64,000 nt of DNA, from NCBI GenBank assembly GCA_016703425.1, contig JADJCA010000012.1, positions 248,001-312,000 of the forward strand, in the 5' to 3' direction. A program made the translations under genes and the position numbers. The notes below the pieces were generated by a model, which saw nothing but the letters and a program-made list of their open reading frames with translations, made no database searches and had not been told where the DNA came from. The DNA is from Myxococcales bacterium. GTDB lineage: Bacteria; Myxococcota_A; Polyangia; Polyangiales; Polyangiaceae. Shown here in pieces: positions 8,152 to 16,125 of the stretch. The stretch's first letter is position 1. Every line of letters starts with the position of its first letter.

Positions 8152-9537
8152 ATGACGATGCGCTACGAATCGCAACGAGTCGCTTGGTGGTTCTTCGCCA
8201 CCTGCATGCTCCTGCTCTCCCTACAGATCGTCTACGGCTTCATCATGGGCTTCGCGCACGCGGGCTACGACGTGCTTCACGGCATCGTGCCGTTCCACAC
8301 GGCACGGGCGACGCACACCAACCTGCTGGTCATGTGGCTGCTCGCGGGCTTCATGGGGTCGGCCTATTTCATCATCCCGGAAGAGTGTGAGCGGGAGCTG
8401 ATGTGGCCGTGGCTCGCGAAGGTCCAGCTCGCCGCGTTCGTTGTGGTCGGAGTGACCGCCGTTATCGGCTTTCACTTCAACTGGTGGGAAGGGCGCAAGT
8501 TCCTTGAGATCCCCCGCCCGCTGGACTTCCTCGTCGTCGTCGACGTGCTCGCGTTTATCGCGAACATCGGCATGACCGTCTGGAAGGGCAAGCGCATGAC
8601 GACGACGTCGATGGTGCTCTTCTTCGGTCTCCTCATGGCCGCGCTCCTGTACCTGCCCGGCATGATTCCGACCACGAACCAAACGCACGACTCGTACTGG
8701 CGCTGGTGGGTCGTTCACCTCTGGGTCGAGGGCGTTTGGGAGCTGATCATGGGGGCGATCCTCTCCTTCTTGCTCATCAAGCTCACCGGCGTCGACCGAG
8801 AGGTCATCGAGAAGTGGCTCTACGTCATCGTGGGGTTCACGTTCCTCTCAGGGATCCTGGGAACGGGGCACCACTACTACTGGATTGGCACGCCGAGGTA
8901 TTGGCTCGCGATCGGCGGCATCTTCAGCGCCCTTGAGCCGGTCGCGTTCCTCGCGATGGCCATCTACGCCATCTCGATGGCGAAGCGCGGTGGGCGCAAA
9001 CACCCGAACCGCATGGCCCTGCTCTGGAGCGTGGGCTGCGCCGTCATGTCCTTCGTCGGCGCCGGATTTCTGGGCTTCGCTCACACGATTCCGCAAGTCA
9101 ACCTCTACACGCACGGCACGTTGGTGACGGCGATGCACGGTCACATGGCCTTCTGGGGTGCGTACGCGATGATCGTCCTCGCCATGATCGCCTACGCGTT
9201 GCCGCAGTTGACGGGGCGACAGCTCCACGACTCGCCGACCTCGACGTTCGCCTTCTGGACGTCCAACGTCGGCATGATCGCCATGACGCTGGCCTTCGCC
9301 GTTGCCGGTGTCACGCAGGTGGTGCTCGAGCGGCGCCTTGGCATGGACTTCTTGACCGTTCAACGAGAGATCGAGGTCCACTTTGTCGGACTGATCCTCG
9401 CGGCGAGCCTGTTCACCCTCGGCATCGGCGCGTTCATTCTGGTGTTCATTCGCTCGGGCCTCCCCGTTGGTCGTGTGACGGGACCCACCGCCACCGACGA
9501 CGCGCCGGGCGAAGCGGGAGCGCCTCAACTTGCCTGA
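8152..9537 (+). CDS. norB: nitric oxide reductase catalytic subunit B
   Basis: The 461-residue integral membrane protein has about 12 helices and the haem-copper-oxidase fold of cNOR, which reduces 2 NO to N2O at a haem b3-FeB centre. All expected ligands are visible: His55 (low-spin haem b), His189, His240 and His241 (FeB), His329 (haem b3) and His331 (haem b). The glutamates Glu193 and Glu197 in HLWVEGVWEL and Glu262 match those conserved in cNOR. The length is close to the usual 460-470 and there is no quinol-oxidising N-terminal extension, so it is the cytochrome c-dependent type, in keeping with norC beside it. It starts one base after the norC stop. Confidence 0.96.
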   Translation: MTMRYESQRVAWWFFATCMLLLSLQIVYGFIMGFAHAGYDVLHGIVPFHTARATHTNLLVMWLLAGFMGSAYFIIPEECERELMWPWLAKVQLAAFVVVGVTAVIGFHFNWWEGRKFLEIPRPLDFLVVVDVLAFIANIGMTVWKGKRMTTTSMVLFFGLLMAALLYLPGMIPTTNQTHDSYWRWWVVHLWVEGVWELIMGAILSFLLIKLTGVDREVIEKWLYVIVGFTFLSGILGTGHHYYWIGTPRYWLAIGGIFSALEPVAFLAMAIYAISMAKRGGRKHPNRMALLWSVGCAVMSFVGAGFLGFAHTIPQVNLYTHGTLVTAMHGHMAFWGAYAMIVLAMIAYALPQLTGRQLHDSPTSTFAFWTSNVGMIAMTLAFAVAGVTQVVLERRLGMDFLTVQREIEVHFVGLILAASLFTLGIGAFILVFIRSGLPVGRVTGPTATDDAPGEAGAPQLA

Positions 9538-9547
9538 CGGGGCGCTC

Positions 9548-10336
9548 ATGGCGATCGACGGCGGGCCGAAGCCCTACTACCACCCGGTGGCCGACGAGCT
9601 GCACGCCATGCGCGCCGCCTGCAAAGCGTCGCTCCCGGTCCTCCTCAAGGGCCCGACCGGCTGCGGAAAGTCTCGCCTCGTCGAGGCCGTCGCTTGGGAG
9701 CTCGGCCGGCCGCTCGTGACCGTCGCGTGCAACGACGAGACCAGCGCCGCGGACCTCCTGGGTCGCTGGACCGTTCAGGGGGGAGACACGGTTTGGCAAG
9801 ACGGTCCGGCGACGCGGGCTGTGCGCGAGGGGAGCGTGCTCTACCTCGACGAGATCGCCGAAGCACGCGACGACATCCTGGTCGTGCTTCATCCGCTCGC
9901 CGACCATCGGCGTGAACTCTGGGTCGACCGCCGCAACGAACGACTCGTCGCGGCGCCTGGGTTTCAGCTCGTGGCGAGCTTCAACCCCGGCTATCGGCGT
10001 GGCGCGAAGGATCTGAAGCCATCCACACGCCAACGGTTCGCCGCCATCGCTCTCGAATATCCGTCGGCGGAGGTTGAGCTCGAGATTGTTGTCGCCGAGT
10101 CGCGCTGTGAACCCGGGGTCGCCAAGCGCCTCGTGGCCCTGGCTCGGAAGATCCGCGCGCTTGATGAGCTGGCCTTGCCCGAGACCGTATCGACGCGGCT
10201 CCTCGTCCACACGGCACGGCTCGTCGCAGCGGGCATGTCTCCTAGGCTCGCCTGCGACGTCGGCATCGTGCAGCCGCTCTCGGACGACGACGAGATCGTC
10301 AAGCCGTTGCGCGAGCTCGCCGCGCTGGTCTTCTGA
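9548..10336 (+). CDS. norQ: MoxR-type AAA+ ATPase NorQ
   Basis: The 262-residue AAA+ ATPase has Walker A GPTGCGKS (residues 35-42) and Walker B VLYLDEIAEA, in the CbbQ/NirQ/NorQ family. NorQ works with the VWA protein NorD to insert the FeB iron into NorB. The gene follows norB. ATG 9548 with an ACGGGG ribosome site is preferred; a TTG at 9530 inside the end of norB is an alternative that would add six residues. The norD start follows three bases after its stop, so the genes are one transcript. Confidence 0.9.
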   Translation: MAIDGGPKPYYHPVADELHAMRAACKASLPVLLKGPTGCGKSRLVEAVAWELGRPLVTVACNDETSAADLLGRWTVQGGDTVWQDGPATRAVREGSVLYLDEIAEARDDILVVLHPLADHRRELWVDRRNERLVAAPGFQLVASFNPGYRRGAKDLKPSTRQRFAAIALEYPSAEVELEIVVAESRCEPGVAKRLVALARKIRALDELALPETVSTRLLVHTARLVAAGMSPRLACDVGIVQPLSDDDEIVKPLRELAALVF

Positions 10337-10339
10337 GCC

Positions 10340-12034
10340 GTGGGCATCGACGAGAAGCTCTTCCGGTGGCTGTACGGTCGTATTGGCGCGTGGCGCGGCC
10401 GCGAGTCGAAAGAGATCGAGGCGCGCGCCGTCAGCACCGCGACCATCCTCGCGACGCTGCGTGTGATGGCCGGCGCCGCTGCCGAGCGTGATCTGCGAGT
10501 GGAGCTGGTCGACGACGGAGGCGGCGTAGCCGGCGACACCGTGCTCCTCCCGGCGCGCGTGACCACGCTCCCTTCGCGGGAGGACAACGAGCGCCTGCTC
10601 CTCGTGAGAGCGACCTTCGCGGGCGCCATCGTGCGCGCAGGACTGACTCACGGCGCATCGGCTGGAATCGATCGCGCGTCGCTCGCGGACCTCGAGGCCG
10701 CGCTTCGCGAGGAGCTCCCGGGATGGGGCGCGCTCCGCGATCGCTTGCCGCGCGCGCTGTCGCTCGTCGACCTGGCGGGGTACCTCCGACCCGGGAGCGC
10801 CGCCTCTCCCGTGCAGGGCTCGGAGCAGAACGCCGACGACCTTCCGCGCCCCACGACGGAGCGGGATGCCAAGCGTCGGCCGCCGCCGGCGCGCAAGCGG
10901 AGGCTCACGGAAGACGAAGAGGGCGAGAACCCGTTCACTCACTCCTTCGAGAAGGTTCACACGGCCGAGGAGCACAAGGGAGGGAACAAGCGCGCCGACG
11001 GGAGCGACCAGCTCGACGACCAGCTCGCGGCCCTCGATGCGCTCGACCCCGACGAGGTCGTCTTGTCGCGCGAGCGCACCCGCTCGGTGTACCGCAGTGA
11101 CTTCGTGTTCGACGGAAGCACCGAAGCGAGGACCGACCGCGGGCCGGGCCTCTGCTACGACGAATGGGACTCGGGCCGACGGCGCTACCTGGCCCGCCAC
11201 TGCGCCGTGACCGTCGAGGCCGCGCGCGGAACGACGAGCGGAGGCGTGGAGCTGCGCCGGCGCATCGCGAGCGACGAGCGACGAGCCGTCGGCGAGACAC
11301 GGGCTCGCGTTCTTCGCATCGACGCGGCTCGTCGTTGGCACACGAGGCAGTCCGACGGCCCCGACGTCGACTTGGACGCGCTCGTCGAGCGGAGCGCTGC
11401 GCTGCGGGCAGGACACGACGGCGCAACACGCCTCTACGTTTCTCGCCGGCGCCGGGGGCCCTCGCTCGCGGCGCTGCTTCTCATCGACGGGAGCCTCTCG
11501 ACGGACGCGTGGGTCGCCAATCGGCGGGTTCTCGATGTGGAGCGCGACGCTGCGACGATCGTCGGCCTCGCCTTCGAGGGGCTCATCGATGAGCTCGCCA
11601 TGGCGTCGTTCTGTTCGTTCTCTCACGAGGACTGCCGCTTCACGCCCATCAAGGCGTTCAAGGAGTCGCTTCAGAAAGGTCTCGAGCGGCTCGCGGCGCT
11701 AGAACCGCGCGGCTACACCCGCGTGGGGCCGGCGCTCCGCCACGCCACGCGAGTCCTCGAGCGCGCCGGGGCGCAGCGGCGTGTGATCGTCTTGTTCTCC
11801 GACGGCAAGCCCACCGACACCGACCGCTACGAAGGCCGTCACGGCATCGGAGACGTGAGGCAAGCGGTGCGCGAAGCCAAGGAGCGCGGCGTCGACGTCT
11901 TCGCCCTCTCGGTCGATCCGCGCTCCCGGCCGCTTCTGCCTCGCATGTTTGGAGCGCACTCCTTCGCGGGGCTCAGCTCGGCCCGCGACGTCGCGCACGC
12001 GGTAGGTGTACTGTGCACGAAGATGCAGCGATAG
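10340..12034 (+). CDS. norD: VWA-domain NO reductase activation protein NorD
   Basis: The 564-residue protein starts at a GTG. The N-terminal half is variable and charged, with an acidic/basic linker around residues 170-240. The C-terminal third is a von Willebrand A domain with a MIDAS-type DGSLS (in LLIDGSLSTDAW), the strand RRVIVLFSDGKPTD, and an alpha/beta fold to the end. This is the layout of NorD, the partner of NorQ in maturation of the NorB non-haem iron site. It is the last gene of norCBQD; a 126-base gap with only a weak hairpin and a T6 run separates it from the convergent gene. Confidence 0.88.
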   Translation: MGIDEKLFRWLYGRIGAWRGRESKEIEARAVSTATILATLRVMAGAAAERDLRVELVDDGGGVAGDTVLLPARVTTLPSREDNERLLLVRATFAGAIVRAGLTHGASAGIDRASLADLEAALREELPGWGALRDRLPRALSLVDLAGYLRPGSAASPVQGSEQNADDLPRPTTERDAKRRPPPARKRRLTEDEEGENPFTHSFEKVHTAEEHKGGNKRADGSDQLDDQLAALDALDPDEVVLSRERTRSVYRSDFVFDGSTEARTDRGPGLCYDEWDSGRRRYLARHCAVTVEAARGTTSGGVELRRRIASDERRAVGETRARVLRIDAARRWHTRQSDGPDVDLDALVERSAALRAGHDGATRLYVSRRRRGPSLAALLLIDGSLSTDAWVANRRVLDVERDAATIVGLAFEGLIDELAMASFCSFSHEDCRFTPIKAFKESLQKGLERLAALEPRGYTRVGPALRHATRVLERAGAQRRVIVLFSDGKPTDTDRYEGRHGIGDVRQAVREAKERGVDVFALSVDPRSRPLLPRMFGAHSFAGLSSARDVAHAVGVLCTKMQR

Positions 12035-12160
12035 CGGCGCCGCCGCGACAAAATAGGCGAAGCGGACACTCCCTCCGCAAAGAGCGCCCGCTTCTGAGTG
12101 AAGTCTTTTTTGGCGAGGCCGTGCTCCGCTCCATCGAGCGCGCACGGCGTCGCCGCTTGA

Positions 12161-13290
12161 TCAGGGGTTGCCGAAGGGGTTCGCCGGCGGTCCCGCGGGC
12201 GCCTTGCGGTCCGACTGCTGCGCGGGCGCTGCCCCGCCGCCGGCCGCCGGTGTCTCCGCCGCGGGCGTGGACACGCGGGAGCTCTGCTTGACCAGCGTGT
12301 AGTGCACGCCGTGGCCGAGGTACTGGAGGCCAAGGTAGCCGCCCGGGTGTCCCGAGTTGCCCTGCTCGTCGCGCTGGGCAACCGAGTGGTAGAGGCTCGG
12401 CGGTGAGAAGAGGCCGTCGCCGGTCTTGCTCGCGCGGGGGCTCGTCACCTTGCGCGCGACGAGGAGCCAGGGTTGAAGCGCCTTCTGGAACTCCGTGTAC
12501 GAGCCGTACTTGACGCCGATGATCTTGACCAAGCCGTCGAACACATCCTTGACCGTGAAGTCTTGCGGCGTGATGGCGCGCTCCGCGAACTTCTTCGGCA
12601 GCTCCATCAGGGAGCCGTCATCGATCTTGCGTTGACGCTGCTCGCTGCCCTGACCCTCCTTGGGGATCTTCATCGATTCGTAGAGGCCCTCTTCCATCTT
12701 CACGAGGACCATCTGCTGAATCGGCGCGACCTCCTCGCCCATGCCTTCGAGGCTCATGTTGGCCGGGGCGCCCACGCTGCCGCGCTGCCGCTCCGGGGCG
12801 CGCGGGATGTGTGTGCGGAAGAACTGCTGGACGATGTCGGCCATCGTCATCGGTTCGAAGGCGAGACCCGCCGCGGGCAAGCCGTCGGCTCGCTTGGGGA
12901 GCGCCGCCAGCTCGCTGATGGGACGGAGGCGACTCATGGCGGCGAAGTCGGGCTTGTACTGAGCCACTTCAGCGAGGCGCGCGTTGGGCGGCGTGGTGTC
13001 GGCGCTCGGCGTGCCGGCGGCGGCGAAGGGCCAACCGGTCGAGACAGCGCGCTCGAAGGCGGACCAATCGGCTTCGTTGATCTTGAAGCCATCGCCATCG
13101 AGTCCGACGATCGCCGACTTGGTCAAGGGGACGAGGATGCCGGCGCTGAAGGCGACCTCGGCGAGCTCGGCGCAGTAGATCAGGTTCTCAGGCTTCGTGA
13201 ACCAAGCTTGCGCGTTGGTGTCGCCGCCGATGGCCTTGATCATCATGGCGACGTGGCGCTTGATTTCGTCCGGCGTGCGCGGCGAGGGGG
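12161..13290 (-). CDS. hypothetical lipoprotein, C-terminal part after a frameshift
   Basis: This is the downstream piece of the lipoprotein gene that begins at 14021. Coding sequence enters this frame at the G5 run 13286-13290 (C5 on the coding strand), where removing one base joins GGDP to SPRTPDEIKRHVAMM in a continuous protein of about 619 residues. The part includes RHVAMMIKAIGGDTNAQAW, a long helical middle region and a Pro/Ala/Gly-rich tail ending PANPFGNP. I recognise no family. Read alone it has no credible start, since the open frame up to 13387 is low-complexity shadow sequence. Confidence 0.6.
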
Positions 13291-14021
13291 TCGCCGCCGT
13301 TGTAGTCGCCGGGGAAGGTCGAGACGGTGTTGAACAGAACGGCCATCGACCGGATGTTGTCGACGTAGAGCTTCTGGGTGGCGGCATCGACGCCGGCGGG
13401 GAACGTCGGCTTGACGAACACCATCGGGTAGTGATCCTTGCCGAAGGCGCCGCTCTCGTAGCCCTTGGGGTTGTTGATCGAGATCGCGCCTGGCTTCCCG
13501 TTGCGCTCGACGCCCACGATGATTCCGATGTGGGTGTCTTGCAGCTTGAAGTTCTCCTTCATCTCGGGGCCGCCGCCGCCGAGCGCGAGCACACGGTGCT
13601 CGGGGCGGTGGTGCTTGATCATGAGGCCGACTTCGCCGGGCTGGATGTACTGCGCGATGACCGCGTCGCCACGGCCGTCGGTCGCGCCAGCGACGGAGGC
13701 CTCGATGTCCGGGTTCGCGTAGGGAATGACGTTGACGCTCTTGGTGAAGAGGTGCGTGTTGGCGCGGAAGCTCTTCCCGTTCTCCAGTTGCACGAGCACG
13801 CTGAAGACGTCTTCGGCCTTCTCCGCCGCGAAGCCAGCAGCCGGCCACTTGGCGTTGACCGCTGCGAGGTCCATCTCGAAGCCTGAGGCTGTCGGTTCGT
13901 CGACGAGCGCACCGGTATCCGTGTCCTCCTCGGAGGAGGACGAGCACGCGACGGACGCGAGCGACGTGGTGGCGGCCATGAGGCCTAGCAAGAAGGCGAC
14001 GGAGTGTTTGCGGAGAAGCAT
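13188..14021 (-). CDS. hypothetical lipoprotein, N-terminal part before a frameshift
   Basis: The start is ATG at 14021, with a signal peptide ending in a lipobox-like SVAC followed by a Ser/Glu/Asp stretch (SSSSEEDTDTG). The body looks globular (VIAQYIQPGEVGLMIKHH, then NNPKGYESGAFGKDHYP), with no family I know. The frame is protein-like to about 13290 and then becomes Arg/His-rich shadow sequence to its stop at 13188. The true continuation is in the frame ending at 12161. Either the gene is broken, the base is a homopolymer sequencing error, or the frame is slipped during expression. It is divergent from the lipoprotein at 14221. Confidence 0.65.
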   Translation of the reverse strand: MLLRKHSVAFLLGLMAATTSLASVACSSSSEEDTDTGALVDEPTASGFEMDLAAVNAKWPAAGFAAEKAEDVFSVLVQLENGKSFRANTHLFTKSVNVIPYANPDIEASVAGATDGRGDAVIAQYIQPGEVGLMIKHHRPEHRVLALGGGGPEMKENFKLQDTHIGIIVGVERNGKPGAISINNPKGYESGAFGKDHYPMVFVKPTFPAGVDAATQKLYVDNIRSMAVLFNTVSTFPGDYNGGDPLAAHAGRNQAPRRHDDQGHRRRHQRASLVHEA

Positions 14022-14220
14022 GGGTGCTCTTACTGCACACACCGGACCACCTTCCCCGCAGCCTTTTTCTCGTGAGATCTGGGTTTGAGCCGGTGGAATG
14101 GAGAGCGCGTCGGGCACGGGCCGATCCATGGACGGCGCCCGGTTTAACCGGCGCCGTCGGCGGCAGTGGACTATCCCGAGGGGCAAGAATCGGCAGCTCG
14201 CGCTGCCGTCCAAGTCCCCG

Positions 14221-14961
14221 ATGAACAGCCGCGCCGCCCATACCCGCCTTGCGTTTCTCGCCTCGCTTTCGCTGGGCACAACATGGATGGCGTGTTCGGG
14301 CGGCACTTCGTTCGATGCGGCTCAGGGGCCCGTGACTCCAGCCGTGACCGTCGACGAGGAGCCGGAGTCTGAGCCGGCGGCATCGGCCACCCGAGATGGC
14401 GGCAAGGACGCGCGTTCCGATGCGAAGAGGGAAGCGAGCACAGCCGTGGAGCCCGACGAGTCGGATGCCGGCGCCGCCGGGCTCCTCGATGCCGCCTCAT
14501 GCTGGCCGTTCCCGTGTTCGATGCCAGACGCGTCGAAGGTCGACGCGGCGCCGGCCGAGGCCGGTAGCTGCAAATCCGCCCCGCGGGGAACGGTCACGAC
14601 GTCGTATTCGAAGCCGGGGTTCGCGCCGACGCTCGCGGGGGGCGCCCTCGTGGATGGCGACTACAAACTCACGGCTCGAAATCGCTACGGCTCGACGGGG
14701 AGTGTGACCGTCGGCACATCCAAGGGCATACGCGTCGAAGGCTCCACCATCACGTATTCCGTTGCAGGGTTCGGAACGTTGCTCAGTTTTGAGTACACGT
14801 TTACGAAGTCGGGAACGAACAAGCTGTTCCTTCAGCAGACCTGCCCCGCTCCGTCAGGTGGCGGCGTTCCCACGTGGACCTATGAGACCGACGGCGCGAC
14901 CCTCGTCGTGCGCGGGGCCTTGTATTCGTCGGACTACGACGAGACCTTCGAGCGTCTCTAG
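14221..14961 (+). CDS. hypothetical lipoprotein
   Basis: The 246-residue protein has a signal peptide and lipobox WMAC, then a long Asp/Ala/Glu/Ser-rich linker with repeated DAS and DAG motifs typical of myxobacterial surface lipoproteins. The C-terminal 120 residues look like a small beta-sandwich (DGDYKLTARNRYGSTGSVTV, ITYSVAGFGTLLSFEYTF, TYETDGATLVVRG). ATG 14221 is chosen because it opens the signal peptide; upstream in-frame codons are Arg-rich. The function is unknown. Confidence 0.7.
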   Translation: MNSRAAHTRLAFLASLSLGTTWMACSGGTSFDAAQGPVTPAVTVDEEPESEPAASATRDGGKDARSDAKREASTAVEPDESDAGAAGLLDAASCWPFPCSMPDASKVDAAPAEAGSCKSAPRGTVTTSYSKPGFAPTLAGGALVDGDYKLTARNRYGSTGSVTVGTSKGIRVEGSTITYSVAGFGTLLSFEYTFTKSGTNKLFLQQTCPAPSGGGVPTWTYETDGATLVVRGALYSSDYDETFERL

Positions 14962-15068
14962 GCGACCTCCGGGATCGCGGTTCGCGATCACTCGATGGGC
15001 AGCGGCGGCGTCAGTGGGGACTTTAGGCCCCGCTTTCCCTCGGCATGCATCGTGCTCTCCTCGCGCGC

Positions 15069-15839
15069 ATGAAGAAGTGCTTCCTGATCGCCTCGGCGCT
15101 TACGCTCGCGGCTTGCGGTGACGCGCCGCCCGAAGGGGCTCTAGCCCAAGACGAAGGCGAGTCGCGCGGCGTGACCCTCGACGAGGCGCTCTATGTTGCT
15201 CCGCCGGGCGCACGAGCACCCGCTCACGACTGGGTGCCGCAGATGAGCATCGGCATCGACACCAAGCGCCCCGTCGGACGAACGCCGCCGAACTCGGTGC
15301 GGTTCCAGTTCGACTACCCCGGCTCGCCCTCACGCGTGAGCGGAGCCTGTCTCGGCACCTTCAAGATCACCGGCAAGGATCTCAAGTTCGAGTGTTCCGA
15401 TCCGAGCGAGCTCAACTTCGTGATCAAAGAGAAGCGCGCCGATGGCTTGACGCTCGCCAACGAAGATGGCGAAACGTTCGTCCTCGACCGCGTGGACCCG
15501 GACCGCCCCGGCGACGCGCGCGTAAGTTGTGAGACGGAGGCCTTCAAGCTCAAGCTCGACCTTTCCCGCCGCGAGCCCGGCCATCGCGTGCTCCTCCGCG
15601 TGACGCCGAAGGATGGACAATTCCAGGGGCAATCACCTCAAGGAATCTTCGTCTTGAGCAGCGATGGGCGAGGGGAGACGGTGACGTTCAAGGGGCGAGA
15701 CCTCTACGACAACGACGTGAAGATCGCGTTGCCGGTGGCCCCAACTGGCGCCTTTCGCTCTGCTCTCGAGTTTTCGTCTTATGGCCCGTTCATGAGCTCA
15801 CCAAAGACGCACGCGCTCGCGTGCAAGCTGGCGCCGTAG
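15069..15839 (+). CDS. hypothetical lipoprotein
   Basis: The 256-residue protein starts MKKCFLIASALTLAAC, a clean lipoprotein signal with Cys16 as acylation site. The rest is a mixed beta-rich domain with charged strands (GKDLKFECSDPSELNFVIKE, then LLRVTPKDGQFQGQSP) and no known family. It lies 107 bases after the previous lipoprotein gene on the same strand. An upstream ATG at 15045 would put Arg residues far ahead of the hydrophobic core and is less likely. Confidence 0.7.
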   Translation: MKKCFLIASALTLAACGDAPPEGALAQDEGESRGVTLDEALYVAPPGARAPAHDWVPQMSIGIDTKRPVGRTPPNSVRFQFDYPGSPSRVSGACLGTFKITGKDLKFECSDPSELNFVIKEKRADGLTLANEDGETFVLDRVDPDRPGDARVSCETEAFKLKLDLSRREPGHRVLLRVTPKDGQFQGQSPQGIFVLSSDGRGETVTFKGRDLYDNDVKIALPVAPTGAFRSALEFSSYGPFMSSPKTHALACKLAP

Positions 15840-16125
15840 CGCGGTCGCCACGGCGCCATCGCCAGGTGTCCGCCGACCAAAGGGCGACGCCTGAGACGCA
15901 TTGGTGGCGCCGTTGCGCCTTGAGCGCCGGCCGCGCATCGCTTCGCTATCGCCCTGAAACGTAAAGCGTTCGTGAGAACCACACCGACGGTGCCGTGCGA
16001 CGCGTCGGCGTCCTTCCACACGTCGTCGCCCAAAGACCTGCCTTCCCGAAATCACGAAGGCGTGTCACGTCTGATTCCCGCCGCACTGCGAGATTGCAGT
16101 GACACGGCAGGGGTCGGGGGAAACG

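Noticed and set aside
9446..11626. 726-residue minus-strand open frame
   Set aside because: Antisense to norB end, norQ and norD; composition is that of a shadow frame and the plus-strand genes have clear motifs.
12035..12160. Terminator between norD and the convergent gene
   Set aside because: Only a short AAGCGG/CCGCTT pairing and a T6 run some bases away; not convincing.
15850..15913. Inverted repeat ACGGCGCCA/TGGCGCCGT as a terminator
   Set aside because: The 46-base loop and GC-rich context make it easily a chance pairing, and there is no U-tract.
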